Shown here: positions 41,383 through 49,477 of the stretch, in pieces | How positions within the stretch are numbered: position 1 is the first letter of the stretch | Layout of the letters: each line of letters opens with the position of its first letter | Assembly: GCA_963848205.1 (NCBI GenBank) | Contig: CAWKCV010000004.1 | Span: forward strand, 234,819-298,818 | From: BOG-908 sp963848205 | GTDB lineage: Bacteria > Pseudomonadota > Alphaproteobacteria > Acetobacterales > Acetobacteraceae | Length of the DNA: 64,000 bases | Reading direction: 5' to 3' | The notes under the pieces: generated by a model | What the model was told of the DNA's origin: nothing | The model's database searches: none | The model's input: only the letters and a program-made list of their open reading frames with translations | Position numbers and translations under genes: made by a program

Positions 41383-41733
41383 TTATTTGCAGGTCGTAAC
41401 CATGATCTCGACGAGCAACTCCGGATCAGCCAGTTCCGCCTGCACAACCGCCCGCGCCGGCGCACATCCCTCCGGCATCCAAGCTGCCCATACCTCGTTC
41501 AGCGCCGCCCAGTCGCCGATCCGCTTCAGCCAGATCTGCGCCTGCAGGATTCGCGTGTTGTCCGTCCCATGCTGCTCGAGCAGCTCGTCGAGCTGGGCCA
41601 GCACATCGCGCACCTGCCCGCCGATATCCTGGCTCGCATCGCGCGCCACCAGCCCTTGGGTATAGACAAACCCATGATACTCCACCGCGCGCGAATACAG
41701 CGCGCTCGTCTCGGTCCGAACGATCCGGCTCAT
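41383..41733 (-). CDS. RidA family protein
   Basis: A 116-residue RidA (YjgF/YER057c/UK114) protein. RidA enzymes deaminate reactive enamine/imine intermediates from amino-acid metabolism. EYHGFVYTQGLVA, VRDVLAQLDELLEQHGTDNTRILQAQIWL and the signature APARAVVQAELADPELLVEIMV (with the conserved Arg and Glu) are all present. The length is normal for the family. Confidence 0.9.
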   Translation of the reverse strand: MSRIVRTETSALYSRAVEYHGFVYTQGLVARDASQDIGGQVRDVLAQLDELLEQHGTDNTRILQAQIWLKRIGDWAALNEVWAAWMPEGCAPARAVVQAELADPELLVEIMVTTCK

Positions 41734-41839
41734 CTCTGGGCTCCTTCTAATGTCCGTATGGAAATCATTCCGACAACAATGCCAAAGTCGTCAGGAAACA
41801 ACCTGTCCGCCCGCAAAGCCGCTATGGCGAGGCAGACAC

Positions 41840-42217
41840 TCAGGGTGTGTGGGCGAGGGCGGACCCAGGCGCCGCCGCCGGCGCCGTCGTGGTCGGCGGC
41901 GGGGCACCCTCCGTCACTCCGTTCTGGTGCACGCAGTCCGCCACCCGCGTCTCGTGGCTATACTGGTCCGCCAGCCCGTCCGACGGCGCCGCCACCTGCC
42001 CGCCACCGGAGAACGGCGTATCGCGATTGTCCCGCTCGGAAAGCTGGTAGCGATTCTGCGTGTTGTACGCCCGGTCCACGTCCGCGCGGCACCCTGCCAG
42101 CGTGTCGCGCTGCTGTTCGCTCAGCGGACCGGGAAACGAACACCCGGCCAGCGCCAGGCCCGCCAGTGCCACGCCAATCATCGCAGGCCAGCATCGGGTC
42201 ATCGTCATGTCGGTCAT
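41840..42217 (-). CDS. Small lipoprotein, unknown function
   Basis: A 125-residue protein with lipobox LAGLALAGCSFPG near residue 26, so it is probably anchored in the membrane. A second and third Cys occur in LAGCRADVDRAY and VADCVHQNG. The C-terminus is Pro/Thr/Ala-rich. Its ATG overlaps the stop of the upstream hypothetical gene (ATGA). It is last in a leftward group with the molybdoenzyme maturation genes, so it may simply be co-transcribed. Confidence 0.65.
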   Translation of the reverse strand: MTDMTMTRCWPAMIGVALAGLALAGCSFPGPLSEQQRDTLAGCRADVDRAYNTQNRYQLSERDNRDTPFSGGGQVAAPSDGLADQYSHETRVADCVHQNGVTEGAPPPTTTAPAAAPGSALAHTP

Positions 42218-42723
42218 TCTCCAGCACTGATGGCGTGGCCCGGCAGTGCGGCCAGCCGCGCCCGCAAACCACCTTCGTCGAAGCGGGCGTCATCGGCTAA
42301 CGGCGTCTCCGCCGCAAGCCTCAGCAAAGCCGGATGCAGCTCCGCCCCACGCCCGCCGAACTGCACCAGCCCGGCCGCCCACCGCGCCCGCCCGAGCAGC
42401 TCGATCAGCGCCAGCAGCCGCAAACACACCGACAACCCGTAACCCGTCTGCATCCCGATCGCGCGGTCCACCGCCCCCGCCCAGCACTGCGCATCGGCAT
42501 CGAGCAGCGCCAGCTCGCTCCACCCGCCATCCTCACGCCGAAACCGGAACCCGCGCGCGCCGCTCCACGCCCCCCGGCGCGCCGCCTCCCGCGCCGTCTC
42601 CCACGCCGCCTGCAGATCGCGCCCGCGCACGGCCGGCAGCGCCGCCGGCCGATGGTCGACATAGTAGGTCAGCGCCCCATCCGCCTGCGCCACCACCTCC
42701 ACCTTGGTCATCGGGTCCGTCAT
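42214..42723 (-). CDS. Hypothetical protein
   Basis: A 169-residue protein starting MTDPMTKVEVVAQ (an upstream in-frame start is possible). It is Ala/Leu/Arg-rich with WETAREAARRGAWSGARGFRFRREDGGWSELALLDADAQCW and a long helical end. No signal peptide or membrane segment is visible. It is coupled to the lipoprotein gene and lies near mocA, but has no recognised family. Confidence 0.55.
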   Translation of the reverse strand: MTDPMTKVEVVAQADGALTYYVDHRPAALPAVRGRDLQAAWETAREAARRGAWSGARGFRFRREDGGWSELALLDADAQCWAGAVDRAIGMQTGYGLSVCLRLLALIELLGRARWAAGLVQFGGRGAELHPALLRLAAETPLADDARFDEGGLRARLAALPGHAISAGE

Positions 42724-42758
42724 CGTCCGATCCAGATGGGGGCGGCCGCACACCGCGG

Positions 42759-43349
42759 CTAGAACGCGACGGAAACGCTCTCCGGCGTGTCGAAATCGAC
42801 CAGCACCCCGGCTTCATCCACCTCCACCGCTATTAACGCATCGGCATGGTCGCGCAGCAGCGCCCGCCCGCCGGTATCGCCCGCCAGCGCCGCCAGCGCG
42901 CCAAAAAACACCCGGTCCCATACCACCGGATTGCCCCGCTCGCCGCCGCACACCGGCACCACGATCGCCCCTGCCATATGCGCGCCGATCAGCCGGTCGA
43001 GCACGAACGCCGGCACCAGCGGCATGTCGCCCAGGCACACGATCGCCGCCGCCGCCGCCGACACCGCGCCGATCCCCGCCGCCAGGCTCGCCGACAATCC
43101 AAGCGCGTAATCCGCCGCACGCACGAACCGCATCCGCCCGCCCGGCATCGCCGCGCGGATCGCCCGCTCCACCAGCGCCGCCTCGTGGCCGGTCACCACC
43201 ACCACGTCGCCCGCCACGCTGGCGCAACACGCCTGCACCACCCGCGCCGCCATCGCCGTGCCCGCCGCATCGCGCAGCAGCAGCTTGTTGGCCGCCCCCA
43301 TACGCGTCGACCTGCCCGCCGCCAGCACCAGCGCCGCGATCTCCGTCAC
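42759..43349 (-). CDS. MobA-like NTP transferase (MocA-type molybdenum cofactor cytidylyltransferase)
   Basis: A 196-residue nucleotidyltransferase. The NTP-binding loop is LVLAAGRSTRMGAANKLLL (residues 7-25). Family features are VVVVTGHEAALVERAI, a CLGDMPLV motif, and PVCGGERGNPVVWDR. MocA adds CMP to the molybdenum cofactor of xanthine-oxidase-type enzymes. The gene starts on the stop of the XdhC C-terminal gene (ATGA), so it is part of one operon. Confidence 0.85.
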   Translation of the reverse strand: MTEIAALVLAAGRSTRMGAANKLLLRDAAGTAMAARVVQACCASVAGDVVVVTGHEAALVERAIRAAMPGGRMRFVRAADYALGLSASLAAGIGAVSAAAAAIVCLGDMPLVPAFVLDRLIGAHMAGAIVVPVCGGERGNPVVWDRVFFGALAALAGDTGGRALLRDHADALIAVEVDEAGVLVDFDTPESVSVAF

Positions 43350-44038
43350 CCCCGAACCCCCAGCGCCGACCCACGACGCACCGCCACAATCTCGGCGAGA
43401 ATGCTCAGCGCAATCTCCGGCGCCGTCTCCGCCCCCAGCGCCAACCCCACCGGCCCGCGCACCCGCGCCCGCGCCGCAGCGTCATGCCCCAGCGCCGCCA
43501 GCCGCTCCAGCCGCGCCGCATGCGACTTGCGCGACCCAAGCGCTCCCACATACCCCACCCCCGCACGCAACGCCGCGTCCAGCGCCGGGTCGTCCAGCTT
43601 CGGATCGTGCGCCAGCGCCACCACCGCACTCTCCGCCCCCAACCCCAGCCCGCCCAACGCCTCGTCCGGCCAGGCCAGCACGCGCCGCACCCCCGGCAGC
43701 CTCGCCTCCGTATTGAACCCCGGCCGCGGATCCACCACCACCGCCGCCATCCCCAGCAGCCCCGCCATCGGCGCCAACGCCTGCGCGATATGAACCGCCC
43801 CCACGATCACCAGCAGCGGCGGCGGCGCCTGCACCTGCACAAACCAGGCCTCACCGCCGACCTCGACGGCTTCGCTCCGCCCCGACGCCCTTGCCGACTC
43901 CGCCGCCTCGCCCACCGCGCCCGGCAACGCCGCATCCGGCGCCAGCCACTGCGCCCCGTCCGCCAGCCGCGTCACCAGCACCGCCGCCGGCCCGCTCTGC
44001 CGCGCGGCCACCAACGCCCGCAGAACCCCGGGCGTCAT
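43346..44038 (-). CDS. XdhC/CoxF-like maturation protein, NAD-binding half
   Basis: A 230-residue protein matching the C-terminal Rossmann part of XdhC. Features are LVIVGAVHIAQALAPMAGLLGMAAVVVDPRPGFNTEARLPGVRRVLAWPDEAL, AHDPKLDDPALDAALRAGVGYVGALGSRKSHAARLERL and GPVGLALGAETAPEIALSILAEIVAV. XdhC proteins bind sulfurated molybdenum cofactor before insertion into the enzyme. It begins on the stop of the N-terminal half (ATGA) and is followed by mocA. I chose the internal ATG because upstream codons are Gly-rich and unlike coding sequence. Confidence 0.85.
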   Translation of the reverse strand: MTPGVLRALVAARQSGPAAVLVTRLADGAQWLAPDAALPGAVGEAAESARASGRSEAVEVGGEAWFVQVQAPPPLLVIVGAVHIAQALAPMAGLLGMAAVVVDPRPGFNTEARLPGVRRVLAWPDEALGGLGLGAESAVVALAHDPKLDDPALDAALRAGVGYVGALGSRKSHAARLERLAALGHDAAARARVRGPVGLALGAETAPEIALSILAEIVAVRRGSALGVRG

Positions 44039-44358
44039 CCCACCCGCTCGACGAACACGCTCAGCGTCCCGCCACAGGTCAGCCCCACCTCCCACGCCCG
44101 CTCGTTCGTCACCCCATACGTCAGCAATTGCGGCGCCCCCGTCCGCAACGTCTCGGCCGCGGCCTCCGCCACCGCCCCCTCCACACACCCGCTGCTCACG
44201 CTGCCCGCCATCCGCCCATCCGCCGTCATCGCCATCTGGCTACCCGGCGGCCTTGGCGCACTGCCCCACGCACGCACCACCGTCGCCAGCGCCACCGCCG
44301 GCTCGCCCGCATCCAGCCAGCCGGCCGCTACACCCAGCACATCCTCCGGATCGCCCAT
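44035..44358 (-). CDS. XdhC/CoxI-like maturation protein, N-terminal half
   Basis: A 107-residue protein matching the CoxI/XdhC N-terminal domain. Features are LATVVRAWGSAPRPPGSQMAMTADGRMAGSVSSGCVEGAV, with the Cys after SG typical of the family, and YGVTNERAWEVGLTCGGTLSVFVER with a second Cys. AGAGGT precedes the start. It is the first gene of the operon with the NAD-binding half and mocA. Splitting of XdhC into two coupled genes is common in CO-dehydrogenase-type operons. Confidence 0.85.
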   Translation of the reverse strand: MGDPEDVLGVAAGWLDAGEPAVALATVVRAWGSAPRPPGSQMAMTADGRMAGSVSSGCVEGAVAEAAAETLRTGAPQLLTYGVTNERAWEVGLTCGGTLSVFVERVG

Positions 44359-44445
44359 CAAACCACCTCTTGCCTGTTGCATCCGCCAAAGCTGGGGGCC
44401 GCCGATCATTGCCGCAACCGCCCGCCCCGCCCTACAACGCGCGCC

Positions 44446-45552
44446 ATGACCCCGCGCCCGCGCCCCGAAATCGAAGCCATCCACCCCTACGTCCCGGGCG
44501 TCTCCAAACTCCCGGGCGTCCGCCGCGTGGTCAAACTCTCGTCCAACGAAGGCGCCTTCGGCCCGCCACCCGGCGTCGCGGCCGCCATCGCCGCCCGCGC
44601 CGGCGACCTCCACCGCTACCCCGATGGCGACGCCCCCGCCCTGCGCCAAGCCATCGGCGACCGCTTCGGCCTCGACCCCGCCCGGATCGTCTGCGGCGCG
44701 GGCTCCGACGACATCATCTTCCTGCTCTGCCACATCTACGGCGGCCCGCTACCGGACGGATCCCCCTCCGAACTCATCATGACCGCCCACGGCTTCGCCA
44801 TCTACGAAATCGCCGGCCAGATCGCCGGCAGCCGCGTCCTCAAAACCCCCGAACGCCACCTCACAGCCGACGTCGACGCGATCCTCGCCGCCGTCACCCC
44901 CGCCACCCGCCTGGTCTTCCTCGCCAACCCCAACAACCCCACCGGCACCTTCATCCCCCTCACCGAGACCACCCGCCTGCGCGCCGCCCTCCCGCCGCAC
45001 GTGCTCCTGGTGCTCGACGCCGCCTACGCCGAATACATGAACCGCCCCGACTACGACCCCGGCACCACCCTCGTCGACGCGCACGACAACACGGTGATGA
45101 CCCGCACCTTCAGCAAGATGTTCGGCCTCGGCGGCCTGCGCCTCGGATGGGCCTACGCGCCACCCGCCATCACCGGCATGCTCAACCGCGTCCGCTCCCC
45201 CTTCAACGTCTCCCTCCTCGCCCACGACGCCGGCATCGCCGCCCTCGCCGCCCCCGGCTGGGTCGACCGCTCCATCGCCCACAACACCGCCGAACGCACC
45301 CGCCTCACCGCCGCCCTCCACGACGTCGGCATCCCCACCACGCCCAGCGAATGCAACTTCATCCTCGCCGACCTGGGCTCCCCCGCACGCTGCGAAGCCG
45401 CCGACGCCCACCTCAAATCCCACGGCCTCATCGTCCGCCGCGTCTCCGGCTACGGGCTGCCACAGCATCTGCGCATCACGATCGGGCTGACTGAGGAAAA
45501 CGACCTGCTGCAAAAAGCACTCGTCGAATTTGCGCGAAGCAATCCAGCGTGA
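44446..45552 (+). CDS. hisC: Histidinol-phosphate aminotransferase
   Basis: A 368-residue PLP aminotransferase of histidine synthesis that may also act on aromatic 2-oxoacids. Features are LSSNEGAFGPP, VCGAGSDDIIFLLCHIY, NPNNPTGTF, DAAYAEYMNRP, RTFSKMFGLGGLRLGWAYA with the PLP lysine, and the C-terminal LRITIGLTEEN. Start and length are typical. tyrC follows downstream after a repeat arm. The hisC-tyrC neighbour order is typical of alphaproteobacteria and links histidine and tyrosine/phenylalanine synthesis. It diverges from the XdhC operon. Confidence 0.93.
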   Translation: MTPRPRPEIEAIHPYVPGVSKLPGVRRVVKLSSNEGAFGPPPGVAAAIAARAGDLHRYPDGDAPALRQAIGDRFGLDPARIVCGAGSDDIIFLLCHIYGGPLPDGSPSELIMTAHGFAIYEIAGQIAGSRVLKTPERHLTADVDAILAAVTPATRLVFLANPNNPTGTFIPLTETTRLRAALPPHVLLVLDAAYAEYMNRPDYDPGTTLVDAHDNTVMTRTFSKMFGLGGLRLGWAYAPPAITGMLNRVRSPFNVSLLAHDAGIAALAAPGWVDRSIAHNTAERTRLTAALHDVGIPTTPSECNFILADLGSPARCEAADAHLKSHGLIVRRVSGYGLPQHLRITIGLTEENDLLQKALVEFARSNPA

Positions 45553-45553
45553 A

Positions 45554-45613
45554 GGAAGCAAGCAGTCCTTTCTTGAAAAAAAGGACCAGAAAACTTTTGT
45601 CTGGCTGTCGCGA
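45554..45613 (+). repeat. 3'-end element, copy 13 (single arm)
   Basis: GGAAGCAAGCAGTCC, TTTCTTGAAAAAAA, GGACC and AGAAAACTTTTGT, then GGCTGTCGCG, immediately after the hisC stop. It lies before tyrC, so the two genes are separated by this element although they point the same way. Confidence 0.92.
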
Positions 45614-45669
45614 GCGCGTTACCGAAGCCCCACACCGCCCGGCCACGCCCAGCCACCCGTACTCACACC

Positions 45670-46548
45670 ATGCTCTTTAACAAACTGACCCTCCTGGGCA
45701 CCGGCCTCATCGGCAGCTCCATTGCCCGAGCCGTCCGCGCCCACGGCCAGCTCGCCGCCGAAATCATCGTCCACGACCGCTCCCCCGAAGTCGCCGCGCG
45801 CATGCTCGAACTCGGCCTCGCCGACCGCGCCGAAACCTACCCCGCCCGCGCCGTGCAGAACGCCGACTGCGTCATCCTCTGCACCCCCGTCGGCGCCTAC
45901 GCCGACCTCGCCGCCGCCATCGCCCCCCACCTCGCGCCAGGCTGCATCCTGTCCGACACCGGCAGCACCAAAATCAGCGTCATCCGCGACATCGGCCCGA
46001 CCGTCCCCCAAGGCGTCCACTTCGTCCCCGCCCACCCGCTCGCCGGCACCGAATATTCCGGCCCCGACGCCGGCTTCGCTACCCTCTTCGAAGGCCGCTG
46101 GTGCCTCCTCACCCCACCACCCGGCACCGACCAGGCCGCCACCGCCCGCCTGAAAACCTTCTGGGAATCGATGGGCAGCATGGTCGCCACCATGGAACCC
46201 GCCCACCACGACCGCGTGCTGGCCATCGTCAGCCACCTGCCGCATCTGATCGCCTTCACCATCTGCGGCACCGCCGACGACCTCGCCGACGAAACCCGCA
46301 CCCAAGTCCTCCAATTCGCCGCCACCGGCTTCCGCGACTTCACCCGCATCGCCGCCTCCGACCCGGAAATGTGGCGCGACGTGTTCTTGAACAACCGCGA
46401 GGCACTGCTGGAAATGCTCGCCCGCTTCACCGAGGACGCGCAAGCAATGGCCCGCGCCGTCCGCTGGGGCGACGCGGCCTACATCGAGGACCGCATCAGC
46501 AGGGGCCGCAAGATCAGGAAGTCGCTGATCGAGCTGAAGCAGGCATAA
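45670..46548 (+). CDS. tyrC: Prephenate/arogenate dehydrogenase
   Basis: A 292-residue dehydrogenase of tyrosine synthesis. The NAD loop is LTLLGTGLIGSSIARAV (residues 7-23). VHFVPAHPLAGTEYSGPDAGFATLFEGRWCLLTPPPG is the typical catalytic region with His. The helical dimer part includes ILAIVSHLPHLIAFTI and the C-terminus GFRDFTRIAASDPEMWRDVFLNN. It follows hisC, as in many alphaproteobacteria, and may prefer arogenate. Confidence 0.92.
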   Translation: MLFNKLTLLGTGLIGSSIARAVRAHGQLAAEIIVHDRSPEVAARMLELGLADRAETYPARAVQNADCVILCTPVGAYADLAAAIAPHLAPGCILSDTGSTKISVIRDIGPTVPQGVHFVPAHPLAGTEYSGPDAGFATLFEGRWCLLTPPPGTDQAATARLKTFWESMGSMVATMEPAHHDRVLAIVSHLPHLIAFTICGTADDLADETRTQVLQFAATGFRDFTRIAASDPEMWRDVFLNNREALLEMLARFTEDAQAMARAVRWGDAAYIEDRISRGRKIRKSLIELKQA

Positions 46549-46881
46549 GTCGGCGAGGTGTCAGCTATTCTGACATGATACCGCGAATTAAGTTGATCAC
46601 CGGGTCCTGAAAGGCTTTTTCCCACCCTTGGGGGTGCCTCGTCTGAATTGCATATTGCCCCGTCGAATTACGACGGCAGGACGTCCAACCATCGTCGAAG
46701 TCTAATTTCCCCAGCTCCTACTTGGCGGTTTGCAGAAAACTGACGATGCTGGACTTGAAGCCTTGGAGTCTGCGAACACTACTACTCTAGGCGAAAGCGC
46801 CACCATGCGCATCGGCCAATGCGCGGCTACACAAGCGCTCGAGACTTGCAACCATTCTGCACCTAGACTCGGCGGCATCGA
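46549..46881. other. Low-GC intergenic stretch after tyrC
   Basis: Starts with a TGTCAGCTAT-type palindrome at 46559-46575. The rest has mixed composition and no gene that I can support. Together with the next doubtful frame it forms a ~0.8-kb patch unlike its GC-rich neighbours. No transposase or tRNA was recognised. Confidence 0.4.
46559..46575. promoter_or_regulatory. Inverted repeat TGTCA-GCTATTC-TGACA after tyrC
   Basis: Shares the first ten bases (TGTCAGCTAT) and both half-sites with the palindrome upstream of the CHAP gene at 41164. It lies 11 bp after the tyrC stop. No neighbouring start codon is obvious, so it may be a stray copy of a dispersed motif. Confidence 0.3.
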
Positions 46882-47316
46882 CTATCGATCTATGCTGTCC
46901 ATCTCACAGACGTTGGTCCAAGCTAGCTCCTGACGACTGCCCGTGATCTTATCAACAAACTTCCAAAAGGCTGAGGGGTTATTCTTCCGACTCTGCATCC
47001 AATCCGTAGACGCTTTACCACTATCAATCTGGTTAGAGCTTGAGCCGACCATTCCTCCCCGAGCCCCGCACTTTGCCAACATAAAGAAGGCTTGTTCGGT
47101 CGCCTGACGGTATCGAGTGCCGACGCCCGTCGCGAACACGCCCTCCGACGCCCAGCCCATCGCAACAGCGTCCTTGTTGGCATCTTTCAAGAGCTCCCAC
47201 ACGACGGACCGAGATTGCGTGGCTCGTAACGCTGGCAACATATAGTTCGTCGTGTTCGAGCTCGCACGGAGACCATCCCCAATGAACCGCCGAACGCGCT
47301 TTCGCGTTCGCAGCAT
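46882..47316 (-). CDS. Hypothetical protein, atypical composition, doubtful
   Basis: An open frame of about 144 residues (MLRTRKRVRRFIGDGLRAS... ending NVCEMDSIDR) on the low-GC patch. An upstream in-frame TTG at 47355 would add 13 residues. It has mixed-charge segments such as ELLKDANKDAVAMGW and WKFVDKITGSRQELAW that look protein-like, but no family was recognised and no ribosome binding site is clear. It may be an acquired orphan gene or chance. Confidence 0.35.
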   Translation of the reverse strand: MLRTRKRVRRFIGDGLRASSNTTNYMLPALRATQSRSVVWELLKDANKDAVAMGWASEGVFATGVGTRYRQATEQAFFMLAKCGARGGMVGSSSNQIDSGKASTDWMQSRKNNPSAFWKFVDKITGSRQELAWTNVCEMDSIDR

Positions 47317-47410
47317 CGTACAGTAATACAGCACAGACACCGGCCCAATGAGCAATTAAAGTTCTGGCGCACTATCTACAACGGACGCATGCTGATGTGT
47401 TCGCACTGCC

Positions 47411-48283
47411 CTACCCCACCACCACCCCAATCGGCGCCGCAGCATCGCGCACGCTGACCGGCGAGCATCCGGCCGGGTCGCCATCCGCCTGCGCCGGCGC
47501 CGAGCCGCCGAGGATCTCCACTTTTGAGGCGCGGATGAGCCGCATGCCGGGTGCGAAGGGCAGCAGGTTCAGCGGCAGGGCGGCGCCATACATGAGTGCG
47601 GCGGCGAGGCCGGTATGGCCGAAGAGGGCGACGGTAAAGCCGGGTTCGCTGGGGCGGGCGTCGGGGGCGAGGCGATATTGCCCCGCATACAGCGTGCCCT
47701 TGCTTACCACGACACTGCTCGCGGTCTCCGCCACACCGTCGATGCGCAGCCGGATCGGCTCGTAATCGTAGCGCACCAGCTCGCGGAACGTCTGCACCAC
47801 ATACGCCCCGCGCCCCAGCACGCGCTTCAATCCGCGCGGCAGGCGGTGCACCACCTGCGCGTCGAGCCCTACGCCCAGCATCTGCACGAACAACCGCTCC
47901 TGCCCGCCGCCGCTCGCCACACCGGGCCACACATCCCGCGTCCGCCCGAACGCCAGCGCGCGCGCCACCGCATGCGGCGCCCAAGACAGGCCCAGCTCGC
48001 GCGCCAGCACATTGGCCGTGCCCAGCGGGATGATCCCCAGCCGAGGCTCAGCCACCCCCGACCCCGCCAGCCCCGCCGCCACCTCCGCGATCGTGCCGTC
48101 CCCGCCGGCGGCGACCACCAACCGCCCGGGTGCGGCAATCTCGCACGCCATCCGCGCCGCATCACCCGCGCGCGCCGTCTCGAGCAGCTGCACCCGCACC
48201 CCGTTGGCCGAGAGCACATCGAGCACGCGCCACAACAGATGTGCCCGCCTGCGCCCCGCCGTCGGGTTGTAGATGACGATCAA
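47411..48283 (-). CDS. Diacylglycerol kinase / lipid kinase family protein
   Basis: A 290-residue DAGK catalytic-domain protein (YegS/LCB5 type) that phosphorylates a lipid or sphingosine-like substrate. The glycine-rich motif is VVAAGGDGTIAEVAAGL near residue 57, after IVIYNPTAGRRRA at the start and with GIIPLGTANVLARELG following. The start appears to be TTG at 48283; no ATG lies in frame nearby. It is divergent from a LpxH-like phosphoesterase in what looks like a membrane-lipid cluster. Confidence 0.88.
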   Translation of the reverse strand: MIVIYNPTAGRRRAHLLWRVLDVLSANGVRVQLLETARAGDAARMACEIAAPGRLVVAAGGDGTIAEVAAGLAGSGVAEPRLGIIPLGTANVLARELGLSWAPHAVARALAFGRTRDVWPGVASGGGQERLFVQMLGVGLDAQVVHRLPRGLKRVLGRGAYVVQTFRELVRYDYEPIRLRIDGVAETASSVVVSKGTLYAGQYRLAPDARPSEPGFTVALFGHTGLAAALMYGAALPLNLLPFAPGMRLIRASKVEILGGSAPAQADGDPAGCSPVSVRDAAAPIGVVVG

Positions 48284-48555
48284 CCGGACCGCGCCGCCAT
48301 AAATGGAGCGAAAACGAGTGGCACGTCGCGTCTTGCCCAGCCCCGCTCATTCGGGGGAGAGTGACTATCGAGGTGCCATGTTGCGATTCGGTTGCAGGAT
48401 CAAGTCAGGCGTGTGATATTGCCGAATGCCCTTCCTTTCCGTAAGGCAGGTGCAGGGATGATGCTGCGTCATGCAAACTTCACTGTTGCGACGCGGCGAT
48501 CGTCCTATGTGCTGCGACATATGAACAGCCTGCCTGCATCCGGGGAGGCTCGATC
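48284..48555. other. Divergent promoter region between the lipid kinase and the LpxH-like phosphoesterase
   Basis: About 270 bases between divergent start codons. Lower GC than the genes. I see no clear -35/-10 boxes, only the GGGGAGG ribosome site before the GTG of the phosphoesterase. No RNA gene was recognised. Confidence 0.4.
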
Positions 48556-49425
48556 GTGTCGGTGAGGCCCATGAACGCCTTCTCAAACAAATTTCCCGCT
48601 GCTGACCTCCCCGCCTCGGCCCCCCGCCCGGAGCCGACGACCTATCGCTCGGTGTTCATCTCGGACACCCACCTCGGCACGCGCGGCTGCCGCAGTGACT
48701 TCCTCGCCCATTTCCTCGGCAGCTTCTCCACCGAGAACCTGTTCATGGTCGGCGACATCATCGATGGCTGGCGGCTGAAGAAAACCTGGTATTGGGACGA
48801 GATGCACGACGAAGTCGTCAAGCTCATCCTGCGCCACGCCAGCCGCGGCGCCCACGTCCTCTACATCCCCGGCAACCACGACGAGATGTTCCGCGAATGG
48901 CTGCCCCTCGGCCTGGAAATCGGCGGCGTGAAACTGGTCGGCGAAGCCGAGCACACCACCGCCGACGGCCGCCGCCTGCTCATCATCCACGGCGACCAGT
49001 TCGACAGCGTCGTCCGCTACGCCAAAACCCTCGCTTTCTTCGGCGACTGGGCCTACCGCGCAGCGCTCAATATCAACCGCTGGTTCAACGCCATCCGCCG
49101 CCCGCTCGGCTACCCCTATTGGTCGCTCAGCCAATGGGCCAAACGCCAGGTCAAGGAAGCCGTCAAGGCGATCGACCGCTTCGAGGACGCGCTCACCGGC
49201 GAAGCCCGCCGCCGCCACATGGACGGCGTCGTCTGCGGGCACATCCACCACGCCGAAATGCGCATGGTGGACGGCATCCAGTATCTCAACTGCGGCGACT
49301 GGGTTGAAAGCTGCACCGCTTTGGTCGAACACCACGATGGCCGCCTCGAGCTCATCGACTGGGTCGCCCTCAACCGTCTCTCCTTTTTCGCGCCCAAGCG
49401 CGTGTCAGTGTCCGAACCTGCCTGA
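48556..49425 (+). CDS. LpxH-like metallophosphoesterase (UDP-2,3-diacylglucosamine diphosphatase family)
   Basis: A 289-residue calcineurin-like phosphoesterase. Metal-binding motifs are SVFISDTHLGTRG, FMVGDIIDGWRL, YIPGNHDEMFR, LIIHGDQFDSVVR and VCGHIHHAEM. These match the LpxH/UDP-2,3-diacylglucosamine hydrolase family of lipid A synthesis and its paralogues. The GTG start at 48556 has GGGGAGG upstream; an ATG five codons later is also good. The glycosyltransferase begins right after it and lipid A genes follow. Confidence 0.88.
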   Translation: MSVRPMNAFSNKFPAADLPASAPRPEPTTYRSVFISDTHLGTRGCRSDFLAHFLGSFSTENLFMVGDIIDGWRLKKTWYWDEMHDEVVKLILRHASRGAHVLYIPGNHDEMFREWLPLGLEIGGVKLVGEAEHTTADGRRLLIIHGDQFDSVVRYAKTLAFFGDWAYRAALNINRWFNAIRRPLGYPYWSLSQWAKRQVKEAVKAIDRFEDALTGEARRRHMDGVVCGHIHHAEMRMVDGIQYLNCGDWVESCTALVEHHDGRLELIDWVALNRLSFFAPKRVSVSEPA

Positions 49426-49477
49426 GACCACCGGCGTCATCTCCACCCCGCTTCCCCTCGCGGGCGGGCTGGACAAC

